Assembly: GCA_015522765.1 (NCBI GenBank)
Contig: WALR01000060.1
Location: 1-12,750 of the forward strand
Source: Candidatus Woesearchaeota archaeon
GTDB taxonomy: Archaea > Nanobdellota > Nanobdellia > Woesearchaeales > WALR01
Length of the DNA stretch: 12,750 nucleotides
Direction of reading: 5' to 3'
Shown: positions 4,278 to 12,641 of the stretch, in pieces
How the letters are laid out: each line of letters begins with the position of its first letter
Numbering within the stretch: position 1 is the first letter of the stretch
The notes under the pieces: model-generated
Databases searched by the model: none
Seen by the model: only the letters and a program-made list of their open reading frames with translations
Told to the model about the DNA's origin: nothing
Program-made: the position numbers and the translations under genes

Positions 4278-6023
4278 ATGAGTAACTCGATAAAGAAAAA
4301 GGAAGATAAAGAAAAAACAGAGGATGTTCTGAAGGCTTTAAGCAAGAAGTCATACGAGCATGAATTTTACACTCCCCTGCCGCCAGGCTACGAGGCGGGA
4401 AGGACAAAGTTCATAATAATAACCGGGAGTGTGATGTCAGGTCTCGGGAAAGGGATATTCTCTGCCAGCCTCGCAAGGGTGCTTGAGGATTACGGGCTCA
4501 GGGCTAGCCCCATGAAGTTCGACGGCTACCTGAATGTTGATGCAGGAACACTTAACCCCTACAGACACGGAGAGGTATTCGTCCTTGACTCAGGGCTCGA
4601 GTGCGACATGGACCTGGGAACATACGAAAGATTCCTCGATAAAAACCTGGGTGATGAAAACTACCTCACCGGCGGAAAGATATTCACAAGGGTGCTTTCA
4701 ATGGAGAGGAAGGGGAAGTACCTCGGCAGGGATGTCCAGTTCATTCCACATGTTACAGGGGAGATAAAGAGGTTTGTGAGAACCCTCGCCCTTAACACAA
4801 AGGCAGATGTCGTGCTCATAGAAGTAGGTGGAACCGTCGGCGACATAGAGAACCAGTACTTCATAGAGGCTATGAGGCAGCTTGCCTACGAGGAGGGAAG
4901 GGACAACACCTGCTTTGTAAACCTCACCTACATCCTTGAGCCAAGGTTTCTCGGGGAGCAGAAGAGCAAGGCAGCCCAGCTTGGCATACGGCGGTTGATG
5001 GGCCTGGGGGTTCAGCCGGACATAATCGCGTGCAGAGCCACAAATCCCGTGAGCGAGAAGGTCAGGGAGAAGATAAGCATATACTCAAATGTCCCGTTCA
5101 AGAATGTTCTAAGCATGCACGACAGGGAGAGTATATACTATGTTCCAGACATGATAAGGGAGGCGAAGCTCGACAGGGTAGTGCTTGAGACACTTAACAT
5201 AACAAATGCAAGGGAAGACAAAAAGAGAAGAGAAATGTGGGCGTCTTTTGTGGAGAGATTGAAGAACAGAAAGAGGGAAATCACGATTGGGATAACAGGA
5301 AAGTACACAGGGGTGAGGGACAGCTATGCGTCAATACTGAAGGCGCTTGAGCATGCCGGTGCAAGCCTCAGGACCAAGGTGAATGTTAAGTGGATAGAAA
5401 CAACAGAGATAGAGAGAAAACCGGAAATCCTCGAGGAGAAGATGAGTGGCGTTGATGCAATAGTGGTCCCTGGAGGATTCGGAAAGAGGGGTTCTGACGG
5501 AAAGATAATGTGCGTTAGGTATGCGAGGGAAAACCGTATCCCCTTCCTCGGGTTGTGCTTCGGCTTCCAAATGGCAATAGTCGAGTTCGCGAGGGATGTC
5601 TGTGGATTAGATGGTGCGAACTCCACAGAGCTGGACAAAGAAACACCCTATCCTGTAATCGACCTCCTGCCTGAGCAGAAGAAAATAGAGGGCCTTGGCG
5701 GGAACATGCGCCTCGGAGGGTTTGATGTGAGCGTCTCTAAGAATACACTCGCGTTTAAGCTTTACAAAGACACGACTATAAGGGAGAGGTTCAGGCACAG
5801 GTACGAGTGCAATCCCAAATACATAAAGCTCCTTGAGGAGAAAGGACTTGTGTTCAGCGGCAGGTCGCCTAAGCATGAGATAATGCAGATACTGGAGCTG
5901 CCGGACCATCCATTCTTCATCGCAACCCAGTTCCACCCCGAATTCACATCGCGCCCATTAAGGCCGAACCCCCTCTTCAAGGGAATTGTTGAGGCGGCAA
6001 TCAGCCGCAAAGAAAAGAAATAG
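4278..6023 (+). CDS. pyrG: CTP synthase (glutamine-hydrolysing)
   Basis: Makes CTP from UTP, ATP and glutamine, the last step of pyrimidine nucleotide synthesis. The 581-residue protein is longer than the usual 530-545 because of a charged N-terminal extension (about 1-42). The synthetase (amidoligase) domain follows: a P-loop-like KFIIITGSVMSGLGKG (44-59), YLNVDAGTLNPYRHGEVFV (84-102), the metal-site region IEVGGTVGDIENQYF (181-195) and the UTP-contact region EQKSKAAQ (227-234). The class I glutamine amidotransferase domain starts near residue 335 (ITIGITGKYTG), with the oxyanion strand VVPGGFGKRG (396-405), nucleophile C427 in LGLCFGFQ, and H553/E555 in QFHPEF. Odd points: MKFDGYLNVD replaces the usual K-x-D-P-Y, and K-S-K-A-A-Q replaces the near-invariant K-T-K-P-T-Q, keeping both lysines and the glutamine. 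All catalytic-triad residues are present, so an active but divergent enzyme is expected. Confidence 0.96.
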   Translation: MSNSIKKKEDKEKTEDVLKALSKKSYEHEFYTPLPPGYEAGRTKFIIITGSVMSGLGKGIFSASLARVLEDYGLRASPMKFDGYLNVDAGTLNPYRHGEVFVLDSGLECDMDLGTYERFLDKNLGDENYLTGGKIFTRVLSMERKGKYLGRDVQFIPHVTGEIKRFVRTLALNTKADVVLIEVGGTVGDIENQYFIEAMRQLAYEEGRDNTCFVNLTYILEPRFLGEQKSKAAQLGIRRLMGLGVQPDIIACRATNPVSEKVREKISIYSNVPFKNVLSMHDRESIYYVPDMIREAKLDRVVLETLNITNAREDKKRREMWASFVERLKNRKREITIGITGKYTGVRDSYASILKALEHAGASLRTKVNVKWIETTEIERKPEILEEKMSGVDAIVVPGGFGKRGSDGKIMCVRYARENRIPFLGLCFGFQMAIVEFARDVCGLDGANSTELDKETPYPVIDLLPEQKKIEGLGGNMRLGGFDVSVSKNTLAFKLYKDTTIRERFRHRYECNPKYIKLLEEKGLVFSGRSPKHEIMQILELPDHPFFIATQFHPEFTSRPLRPNPLFKGIVEAAISRKEKK

Positions 6024-6045
6024 TGCTTTTATTCATTCAATCTAC

Positions 6046-6828
6046 TTACTCGACGCTTACCTTGAACTCCTCTCCGCCTGCTTTGATAAGAGAGGCGTCT
6101 CCGGCCAATACGAGCCTGTTCTTCCCGTCTTCATACTCTGACTTGATATTCCCCATAAAATTCTTTATCGTGAAGTCGTCTTCTCTGAGCTTTATTGCTA
6201 GGTTGTCCCCTATGCTTAAATGCCCGCTTGCCTTTCCGCTAAGAGCGCTAAGATAGGCATCGTCAACCTCAACATTGAGGCTCTTCAGCCCTCTCGTGCT
6301 AATCATAACCTCATCAGACCTGTCAAAGGATATGTCTGCGTTTTCAGAGCTGTAATGCCTTGCATGCCCCTCTAGAGAAAGCTTAAGCCCCGTCCATTCA
6401 AGTTTCCCTGAGAATCCGTTAAGCACTATGGAATTCTGGTTGGAGAGGGACACATCCCTTCCCTGCGCCCTTATACTCACATCGCTGCCGCCCAGCTTAA
6501 CAGTAACATCCTCCATGTTAAGGGAGAAGGAGGGCATCACAACATCGACATTGACCTTAAGGCTTCTTCTGCCGCCTACTGATGATGCATCATTGAGCTT
6601 TCTTACTATGCTGGCAGGAGTGCTTGAGGGCTGCCCTATCATCCTGCTGATGTCTTTCACCGCGTCCCCCACAAAATTGTACACCCCTGTTCTTGAGATG
6701 CCCTTCAGGTGTATCTTGGGGTAGAGGGTGAATATGGCAATTACAACTGCCAATAACACTAATCCCTTAATAATGGCTGAGAAAGAGAAAATCTTCCCCC
6801 TCTTTCCTTTCAATAGCTCATTGTCCAT
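6046..6828 (-). CDS. Membrane-anchored, beta-strand-rich protein of unknown function
   Basis: No family recognised with confidence. The 260-residue protein has a short basic cytoplasmic start (MDNELLKGKRGK), a signal-anchor helix (about 14-36), a linker of about 50 residues containing a predicted amphipathic stretch (VGDAVKDISRMIG), and then residues 88-260 of alternating short hydrophobic strands and Gly/Asp/Asn turns (for example VTVKLGGSDVSIRAQG, SIVLNGFSGKLEW and LKLSLEGHARHYSSENADI). Such a pattern resembles stacked-strand jelly-roll domains of the LptA/LptC/AsmA sort, but that is only a fold-level impression. An AGGAGA ribosome site (rc of 6832-6837) sits 3 nt before the ATG. It converges on pyrG with 22 bp between the stops. 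A 9-bp inverted repeat sits between its TATA box and start. Confidence 0.83.
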   Translation of the reverse strand: MDNELLKGKRGKIFSFSAIIKGLVLLAVVIAIFTLYPKIHLKGISRTGVYNFVGDAVKDISRMIGQPSSTPASIVRKLNDASSVGGRRSLKVNVDVVMPSFSLNMEDVTVKLGGSDVSIRAQGRDVSLSNQNSIVLNGFSGKLEWTGLKLSLEGHARHYSSENADISFDRSDEVMISTRGLKSLNVEVDDAYLSALSGKASGHLSIGDNLAIKLREDDFTIKNFMGNIKSEYEDGKNRLVLAGDASLIKAGGEEFKVSVE

Positions 6829-6852
6829 TCTTCTCCTGCCTTCCCATTAATC

Positions 6853-6901
6853 ACTCTTAAAGGGTGTTAGCCATTTACTAGGATTTAAGAGTATTTAAAT
6901 T
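6853..6901 (-). promoter_or_regulatory. Promoter with overlapping 9-bp inverted repeat
   Basis: A TATA box, AAATTTAAATAC (rc of about 6891-6902), lies about 68 bp upstream of the start at 6828. Perfect inverted arms ACTCTTAAA (6853-6861) and TTTAAGAGT (6884-6892), spaced by 22 bp, begin at the TATA box and cover the predicted start site. They could be an operator for a dimeric regulator or a 5'-leader hairpin. Confidence 0.45.
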
Positions 6902-6934
6902 TTACTTAAAAGCATTAGAATGCATGAACTTATC

Positions 6935-8035
6935 CTAAACATAAATCGGCGAGAGGCTGGTTTCTATAATCTGGAATGCCTCTGCAAGGTCCTCCCTGTT
7001 CGTCCTCTTTGAAAGCTTCATCCTTGCAATTGCCTTTGCAAGCCTAATCGCTGAGACAGCAAGCAGGGGAGACACCTCTCTTGTTATTCCCCTCTCCTCA
7101 TCACTGAGCCTCTCAACGAAAGAGGCAACTTCATCCTTGAGGCTGCCTGAGAACTCGGGCTTTATCCTAAGCGCTGAGAGCACATATGCATTGATAAACC
7201 TTGATACATCAATGTCCTCTGCGGACAGCCCCTCAAAGAATGGGCGCCCCCTGGTGCGAACCACAAAGATAAGGTGGAATATGTCTGTCAGCTGCCTCCC
7301 GCAGATAAGCCCTCTCTTTATATCGCTCTCCTCGCATAAAGCAAGAAATGAGAAGCTCGACTCCACGACAAGCTTCCGCCCCTTCTTTTCAAAAATGAAT
7401 TTTTTGCTGTTATTTGCCTTCTTAAGATACACCCATTCATTCCTCTTAATCCTGCAGATGTCATTAATTATCAGCAGGCCGTCATTAGCCCTGCCAAGGA
7501 GACCCTCCTTAACACCCTCCCTGCTAAACGAGGGCAGAAGGGAGCCGCCCTCTGAATATGAAGTGGCAGAGGGAAAGAGGGACTCTGCAGATTTGGAAAG
7601 CTCTGCTCTTATAGCCGCAGGGGCGGCAATAAGAATGTTTAGGTTATCAGAGAATAACTGGGCGAGTAGGGCCTTCCTCACAGGCAGCAGGGCAGAAATA
7701 GACGGCTTAACATACCTTGCTATAAGCCAGGGCTTGTATGACACCTTTGAGAAGAGTCTTCTTCCCATCTCCTCCTCAACCAGGTGGTTGACCCTTTTTA
7801 TGAAATTTGTAATCCTGGGGCGCTCCTTTCCGTTTAGAACCCCTGGGTGAATAATAGGGAGCTCGGACACCATATCAATATCATCTGCCAGCCTAAACCT
7901 TCCGGTAGAGATGAACGCCTTCTTCCTCCTCACAAGAGTCCTCAATAGCTTAAGGTCATCACTGCTGACAACATCCTTAAGCAGGGAGAGCGCGGCGCGC
8001 TCCTCTCCCTTTAACACCCTTAAAGCGCCTAGCAT
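6935..8035 (-). CDS. Degenerate MCM paralogue lacking ATPase motifs
   Basis: A 366-residue protein whose residues 100-366 follow the replicative helicase MCM AAA+ module in order: KPWLIARYVKPSISALLPVRKALLAQLF (MCM: SIAP-S-I-x-G-x-x-x-V-K-K-A), NILIAAP (Walker A region, 133-139), GLLIINDICRI (Walker B region, 186-196), SFSFLALCEES (sensor 1), IFHLIFVVR (arginine-finger strand, 252-260), and a C-terminal lid matching MCM: SAIRLAKAIARMKLSKRTNREDLAEAF (328-354). The key residues are replaced: Walker A glycines and lysine become A-A-P-A-A-I-R-A, Walker B D-E becomes N191-D192, the sensor-1 Asn becomes E235, and the SRF arginine becomes I252. The N-terminal 100 residues are too short for the usual MCM OB/zinc domain. 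It cannot be expected to hydrolyse ATP; a structural or regulatory partner role is inferred. SD AAGGTGG is 5 nt before the ATG. Fold identity rests on reading motifs, not on a search. Confidence 0.72.
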   Translation of the reverse strand: MLGALRVLKGEERAALSLLKDVVSSDDLKLLRTLVRRKKAFISTGRFRLADDIDMVSELPIIHPGVLNGKERPRITNFIKRVNHLVEEEMGRRLFSKVSYKPWLIARYVKPSISALLPVRKALLAQLFSDNLNILIAAPAAIRAELSKSAESLFPSATSYSEGGSLLPSFSREGVKEGLLGRANDGLLIINDICRIKRNEWVYLKKANNSKKFIFEKKGRKLVVESSFSFLALCEESDIKRGLICGRQLTDIFHLIFVVRTRGRPFFEGLSAEDIDVSRFINAYVLSALRIKPEFSGSLKDEVASFVERLSDEERGITREVSPLLAVSAIRLAKAIARMKLSKRTNREDLAEAFQIIETSLSPIYV

Positions 8036-8064
8036 TTATCCACCTTGCCATAATATTGCCCTAT

Positions 8065-8080
8065 CCTTTTAATTATTTTT
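8065..8080 (-). promoter_or_regulatory. TATA box of the MCM-like gene
   Basis: AAAAATAATTAAAAGG (rc of 8065-8080) is centred about 37 bp upstream of the ATG at 8035, giving a leader of about 10 nt that includes the GGTGG ribosome site (rc of 8040-8044). It lies in the 85-bp spacer after the subtilase stop, so the gene need not rely on read-through. Confidence 0.45.
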
Positions 8081-8120
8081 GTTTTGTGCAAGACTTTCGT
8101 CAGAGAATGCGGATTTAATA

Positions 8121-11100
8121 TCAGGGGATAAGCGGGGGAGGCAGATTTGCATTCCAGTTACGGCCGTCGCAGGTGTAGCTGCTAATAGAAGTTCCCTTCT
8201 TATCAGAGGTGCACTTCACCCATCTTCCATGTGAACAAACATACTGAAAGTAGGGTCGGAAGCCGTTTCTAATGCACCTTCCTGCAGAGTCAACGCAGTC
8301 GCTGGGGGAGTCACAACATGAAGAAGCGTTGTATATGCTTTTGTCTTCCCTTTGGTAATAGACGCGAAATCTGCCGGCAGGGCAGGGAGCAGTGATGCAT
8401 GGCTTGTTGCAACCCTCATCAGAGGCAAGATTAATGCAGTTGGAAGCAGCAAGCTCCGCCCTTATTGTCTTATTTGGTGCAGAGTAATAAATCCCGCCGT
8501 CGTTCAGGCAGCCGTGGTTGTTCTTAGTTGAGAGTTTTCTATTAATTGAAGCCTCCAAGAGGACAATATCCCCTCTATCTGAGGCGGCGGCATCCTTAGG
8601 GGGAGAACTGATGTTTTCTGATACACGAATAGAATTATTAAATAGATTATTGCCCCTGCCAGCAACAAGGATTCCGAATCCATAAAGAGACCTGTAAACA
8701 CGGTTTAAAGAAATCGTCGAGTGATTGGAATAAAGAGAGATGCCTGATATGCTCTCTCCTGCATAGGGAGAACCAATTGTGTTGTTGGTAACCGTTGCAT
8801 TGGTCGTGTTATAAACAGCGATGCCCAGCGAGAAGTTGGTTATATTGCAGTTCTCTACTTTAACATTGTTCGCAAGGACAGTTATCCCTGTGCTGTTAAC
8901 TCTGTCAAGCCCCCTTAACGCGTGGCCGTTGCAGTTAAACTCCACGTCCTGCTTGGCTATTACAAAGCCCGAGTCGCAGACAATATCGCTGTTAAGAGAT
9001 ACACTTGAATTTATTACGCCGCATCTCGGTCTCTCCCTATTAATTCCTGCAGGGCGGTAAAGCCCTGTATGTCCGGGTCCGCCCTGAAACATTGGCCAAT
9101 CCATTGTTAGCTCATTGTATCTTCTTTTTGTGTCCCACACATAAATCTCTCCGTCTTTCAGCATGAGCACTGGTGTGGATGCAACAACCTCTGTCTTTCC
9201 GTCTCCGTCAATATCACCGAGGGCGACTCCCGAGTTACATACCCCATTAATCAACTTTGGGAAGCCCTTAACTAACCCGCCAGTCCTGTTAAACGCGTAA
9301 ACATACCCATCCAATGTTGTTGTCAGGACATCAGGGTAGGCGTCCCCATCAACATCACCTATTGTCGGCTGGACGAGGCTGACCCCAATCATGGGCCTGG
9401 ACCAGATTAACCCGCCGCTGCTATTAAGAAGGGTAAGGTAGCTAATTCGCTTGGGCCAGTCTATTAGGCTGGACGCTATCTCGGGCTTCCCGTCATTGTC
9501 AATATCCCCTACAGCTATCCCGTTTATAAACGAGCTTTTCTCTGAATAAAAATTCCACATCGTTGTTCCATTATAATAAACGAAACGAACAATGCTGGCC
9601 CCTACGCTGTTTGCGAACCCTATCTCAAGTGTTCCATCCCCATTGAGGTCTGCCAACACAGGAGAAGAAATGGGGAAGTAGGCATAACTAAGGTCGTAAT
9701 TAGCAGGAATAATCAACTTTTTTTCTTCGACGGTTCCGTTCATGCTCAAAATGTAAAGGTAGGTGGATGTGAAGGCCCTATGCTTCTTATCTTCCTTAAA
9801 CTGCGTAACCAGTGCAACAATGTCCTTGTTTCCGTCATTGTCCACATCGCCAACCACGGGGGAGCCGCTAAGATAAGCATGGCCCCCTACTGAAACATTA
9901 TACTCGTACTTTCTACTCCCTCTAATTATAACTATCCTAGGGGGCATCGGGACATTTGAATGCATATTCGTCCTCCAGGGATTAACATTAAAGATTGCAT
10001 CTGATTTATTATCATGATCGATGCTTTCAAGCACAGCATATGATCGTGCGGCATCCATGTGAAGAGAGAGGTTATTATCACCGTTTATGGGCCATCCTTT
10101 AACCCTGCTGGAGTTGTAATACCAGGCATTAAAACAAGAGAGGTTAACGCTCTGATTCCGTTCAAAATCAAATCCGGAAACCACTGCCTCACTTGTTTTA
10201 TCCCCATATATGTCCCCTGCTGAAACCCCTGGCTCAGGAATGTTCCCGTAATAAGCCCCGACTACCTCTGGGGGCCATCCCTTCCGCAATGTCCCGTTCT
10301 CATCATAAACATAAGCCCCGCTGGCTGTTACTATGACCTCTTCCCTGCCGTCGCCATCAAGGTCCGCGATTGTAGGGGTGATAGGAAATCCTAATCCCTG
10401 ATACTGTACCAGGTCTGAATGAAGCTTGACAGGCCAGCCCTTGTGATAATTCCTTTTATCCTGGAACAACAACCTCTTCATATCATGTGCTTCTTTATCA
10501 TTCTGTGTATATTCAACTAACTTCAAGGTGTAAACCCCATCTCCAAGTCCGCTGGTATTCCAGTAGGCGAGCTCTCCTTTCACGCTTTTATTCCCGGATG
10601 CAATCTTTATCCATCGCGAGGGGTAGGAGCCGTACCCATAATATATGCTGTAACTTCCATGAGTAGCGCCTTCTATAACAACATCTCTGTTAATCCTGGC
10701 GCCCTGCGCAGGAGAGGTTATCAGGGGGCCTTCAAGACTGGACTTCGAGAGGTGGAGACTCTTGTTAACATCCACCCTGCCGGTGCCAATGTACCTGAGT
10801 GTGTTTAGGGGAGTGCTCCCCTTCTGGATTATTTTCTTAACATCTGAAGGAGACAGCGAAGGGTCCTTTGAGAGTATTAGGGCCGCGAGCCCTGCAACAT
10901 AAGGAGTTGCCATTGATGTTCCCTGAAGGTACATATATCCCGATGGGTCGCTTAATATGCCCTTCCTAGGAACAGTGCTCAGTATCGTTGCATCATCTGT
11001 TATGCTGTCCCCTCCCGGGGCTGCGACATCCACCCATAAACCGTAATTTGAATAAAATGACCTTTCATCCTCTTTATTCGTTGAGGCGACTGAGATTACA

Positions 11101-12359
11101 TATGGAAGAGCGGCAGGATAGGACCATTCTGTATCCTTGCTTATGGAGTTTCCTGCGGCAGCTACAAGAACGACATTTCTGCTGCGGGCGTACTCTAAGG
11201 CTTCTTCTATCAGCTTCGAATCCCTGCCTCCAAAGCTCATACTGATTACTTTTGCCCCCTTATCAGCGGCGTAATGAATTGCCCTGCTTACATCATCGTT
11301 CTCGAGGGTGCCATAGAAATAATCGCCGTACTTTATCCCGAATCCTGCTCTAACAGGCATAATCCTGCAGCCGGGGCAGACACCTATAACTCCGAGATGG
11401 TTGTTTCCTGTGGCAGCGGCTATCCCAGCGCAGTGAGTGCCGTGCCCAACATAGTCCTCAGGCTTATTATCAGGGGTGGTGTAGTCTTCATCGCTGAGGA
11501 ACTTCATCTCCTTTGGATAATCATCCTTGTTGACATCGACGAAGTCATACCCTGTGCCTTCAGGGCATCCGTCTGAGCACTTGCCCATCATGTTATTGGA
11601 AAGGTCCTCATGGGTGTAGTCCACCCCTGTATCGACTATGGCAATTATTGTATTCTTATCTCCGTAAGCGATATCCCAGCCTGCCTCTGCATGTGTAACC
11701 TTATGCGGCCATTGATGGCCGTAAAGGGCATCATTTGGCTTAAAGGATGTCCTGTAGAGGTAATTCGGCTCGGCATAAATAACGCTTCTCTCTGATGAGA
11801 GATCCTTTACTATGTCATTTACCTCTCCTTTCCTGAAGCTCAGGAGGAGGGTTCCTGAGAGTCTCTTCTTGTTTGCACCGCCCCTCCTGTTCACGCTTGT
11901 TGCTGGCTGCTTGAATATTCTTTGCGCCTTCTTAACATCATACTTCTTCAGTATCGATGTGAGGGAGGGGTCCTCTGAATAAAGCGAAGGTGTGCTCATA
12001 ACTAATGCCTTTAATCCCCTTGCAATGGTGCTTCTTTCTTTTATCTCTGCGCCCGGCTTAAGCTTTACAACGACCTCGTGCGGGACAAATTCAGGGAGAT
12101 GCCCTGTATTCATTGGCCGGGCCTGCTTAACAGGTATGCTGCGCCTCGTAATTACAGGCTGGCTCTTTGGCTGCAAGCCCTTAAGAAGGTTCAATCCCTG
12201 CGCAGGGAGGTTGTAGTGGGCTGACGGCTGCACGGCCGCCTTACCTGTAAGGGGCTTCTCGCTACACCCTGATAGGATAAGCAATGCCAGAAGGAGCGCT
12301 ATAACTGAGAAGTAGCCCATGTAAAAACTCTTCTTTCCTTTAATTTCGTCTGATTGCAC
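8121..12359 (-). CDS. Giant surface subtilisin-like protease with beta-propeller and beta-helix domains
   Basis: 1412 residues. Order: K-rich n-region and hydrophobic helix (about 14-31) ending in lipobox-like L-S-G-C32; linker; I9/fervidolysin-like prodomain (about 92-205, from PHEVVVKLKPG to VIYAEPNYLY); S8 catalytic domain (about 215-535) with D243 (AIVDTGVDYTHED), H308 (GHGTHCAG), oxyanion N404 (AAAGNS) and nucleophile S482 (GTSMATPYVAG); an Ig-like strand domain (547-618); eight FG-GAP/calcium-type D-x-D-G-D-G-like loops near 667, 717, 780, 838, 904, 952, 1002 and 1049, interleaved with KGWP motifs, so a seven- or eight-bladed propeller; DWPMFQGGPGHTG (1087-1099); a NosD-like right-handed beta-helix (about 1112-1245, NCNGHALRG); and a tail with twelve cysteines (1284-1397). 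Many N-x-S/T sites. GTG at 12359 is 27 bp from a TATA box (leaderless); ATG at 12320 is an alternative but would drop the basic n-region. The catalytic residues are intact. Confidence 0.94.
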   Translation of the reverse strand: MQSDEIKGKKSFYMGYFSVIALLLALLILSGCSEKPLTGKAAVQPSAHYNLPAQGLNLLKGLQPKSQPVITRRSIPVKQARPMNTGHLPEFVPHEVVVKLKPGAEIKERSTIARGLKALVMSTPSLYSEDPSLTSILKKYDVKKAQRIFKQPATSVNRRGGANKKRLSGTLLLSFRKGEVNDIVKDLSSERSVIYAEPNYLYRTSFKPNDALYGHQWPHKVTHAEAGWDIAYGDKNTIIAIVDTGVDYTHEDLSNNMMGKCSDGCPEGTGYDFVDVNKDDYPKEMKFLSDEDYTTPDNKPEDYVGHGTHCAGIAAATGNNHLGVIGVCPGCRIMPVRAGFGIKYGDYFYGTLENDDVSRAIHYAADKGAKVISMSFGGRDSKLIEEALEYARSRNVVLVAAAGNSISKDTEWSYPAALPYVISVASTNKEDERSFYSNYGLWVDVAAPGGDSITDDATILSTVPRKGILSDPSGYMYLQGTSMATPYVAGLAALILSKDPSLSPSDVKKIIQKGSTPLNTLRYIGTGRVDVNKSLHLSKSSLEGPLITSPAQGARINRDVVIEGATHGSYSIYYGYGSYPSRWIKIASGNKSVKGELAYWNTSGLGDGVYTLKLVEYTQNDKEAHDMKRLLFQDKRNYHKGWPVKLHSDLVQYQGLGFPITPTIADLDGDGREEVIVTASGAYVYDENGTLRKGWPPEVVGAYYGNIPEPGVSAGDIYGDKTSEAVVSGFDFERNQSVNLSCFNAWYYNSSRVKGWPINGDNNLSLHMDAARSYAVLESIDHDNKSDAIFNVNPWRTNMHSNVPMPPRIVIIRGSRKYEYNVSVGGHAYLSGSPVVGDVDNDGNKDIVALVTQFKEDKKHRAFTSTYLYILSMNGTVEEKKLIIPANYDLSYAYFPISSPVLADLNGDGTLEIGFANSVGASIVRFVYYNGTTMWNFYSEKSSFINGIAVGDIDNDGKPEIASSLIDWPKRISYLTLLNSSGGLIWSRPMIGVSLVQPTIGDVDGDAYPDVLTTTLDGYVYAFNRTGGLVKGFPKLINGVCNSGVALGDIDGDGKTEVVASTPVLMLKDGEIYVWDTKRRYNELTMDWPMFQGGPGHTGLYRPAGINRERPRCGVINSSVSLNSDIVCDSGFVIAKQDVEFNCNGHALRGLDRVNSTGITVLANNVKVENCNITNFSLGIAVYNTTNATVTNNTIGSPYAGESISGISLYSNHSTISLNRVYRSLYGFGILVAGRGNNLFNNSIRVSENISSPPKDAAASDRGDIVLLEASINRKLSTKNNHGCLNDGGIYYSAPNKTIRAELAASNCINLASDEGCNKPCITAPCPAGRFRVYYQREDKSIYNASSCCDSPSDCVDSAGRCIRNGFRPYFQYVCSHGRWVKCTSDKKGTSISSYTCDGRNWNANLPPPLIP

Positions 12360-12380
12360 AGATAATCTTCTGGATGTTTA

Positions 12381-12393
12381 TTATTTAAATCTT
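12381..12393 (-). promoter_or_regulatory. TATA box of the subtilase gene
   Basis: GATTTAAATAA (rc of about 12382-12392) is centred about 27 bp upstream of the GTG at 12359. No ribosome site lies between them, so a leaderless transcript starting at the GTG is predicted. This supports GTG over the internal ATG at 12320. Confidence 0.55.
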
Positions 12394-12596
12394 GCTGTTG
12401 GTGTGGGAAGAGGCAAATGTCATTTAATATTGCGGTTCTTGTTATACAAAGCGAGGACGAAGTCCGAGAGTGCGGCGTGGCTCGAGTAATTTTCATGGGC
12501 GTTCATTCATATAAGCGAATATGATACATCAAGGACATATATCCATGGAGAGTTTTCGTTTAGCCAGATTGTAGTAATCGAGTGGTGATAACAGAA

Positions 12597-12637
12597 AGCT
12601 TTATATATGACCTATAGATTATGGTATTGAAGGTAAC
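12597..12637 (+). promoter_or_regulatory. Promoter and ribosome site ahead of the 21-codon ORF
   Basis: AAGCTTTATATATG (12597-12610) is a good archaeal TATA box, predicting a start near 12630. GAAGGT (12629-12634) follows and lies 7 nt before the ATG at 12642. Confidence 0.45.
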
Positions 12638-12641
12638 TAAA

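Noticed and set aside
7137..7850. Open frame of 237 codons on the plus strand
   Set aside because: Lies entirely opposite the MCM-like gene, whose motifs, promoter and ribosome site are convincing; composition is that of a complementary shadow.
12447..12485. Self-cleaving ribozyme or structured RNA around GGAC-GAA-GTCC
   Set aside because: Only a 4-bp stem is evident; the conserved core of a hammerhead or other known ribozyme is absent.
12299..12496. Minus-strand open frame of 65 codons upstream of the subtilase
   Set aside because: Overlaps the subtilase start in another frame, would place the TATA box only about 13 bp from its ATG, and has a Ser/Thr/Arg-rich low-information composition.
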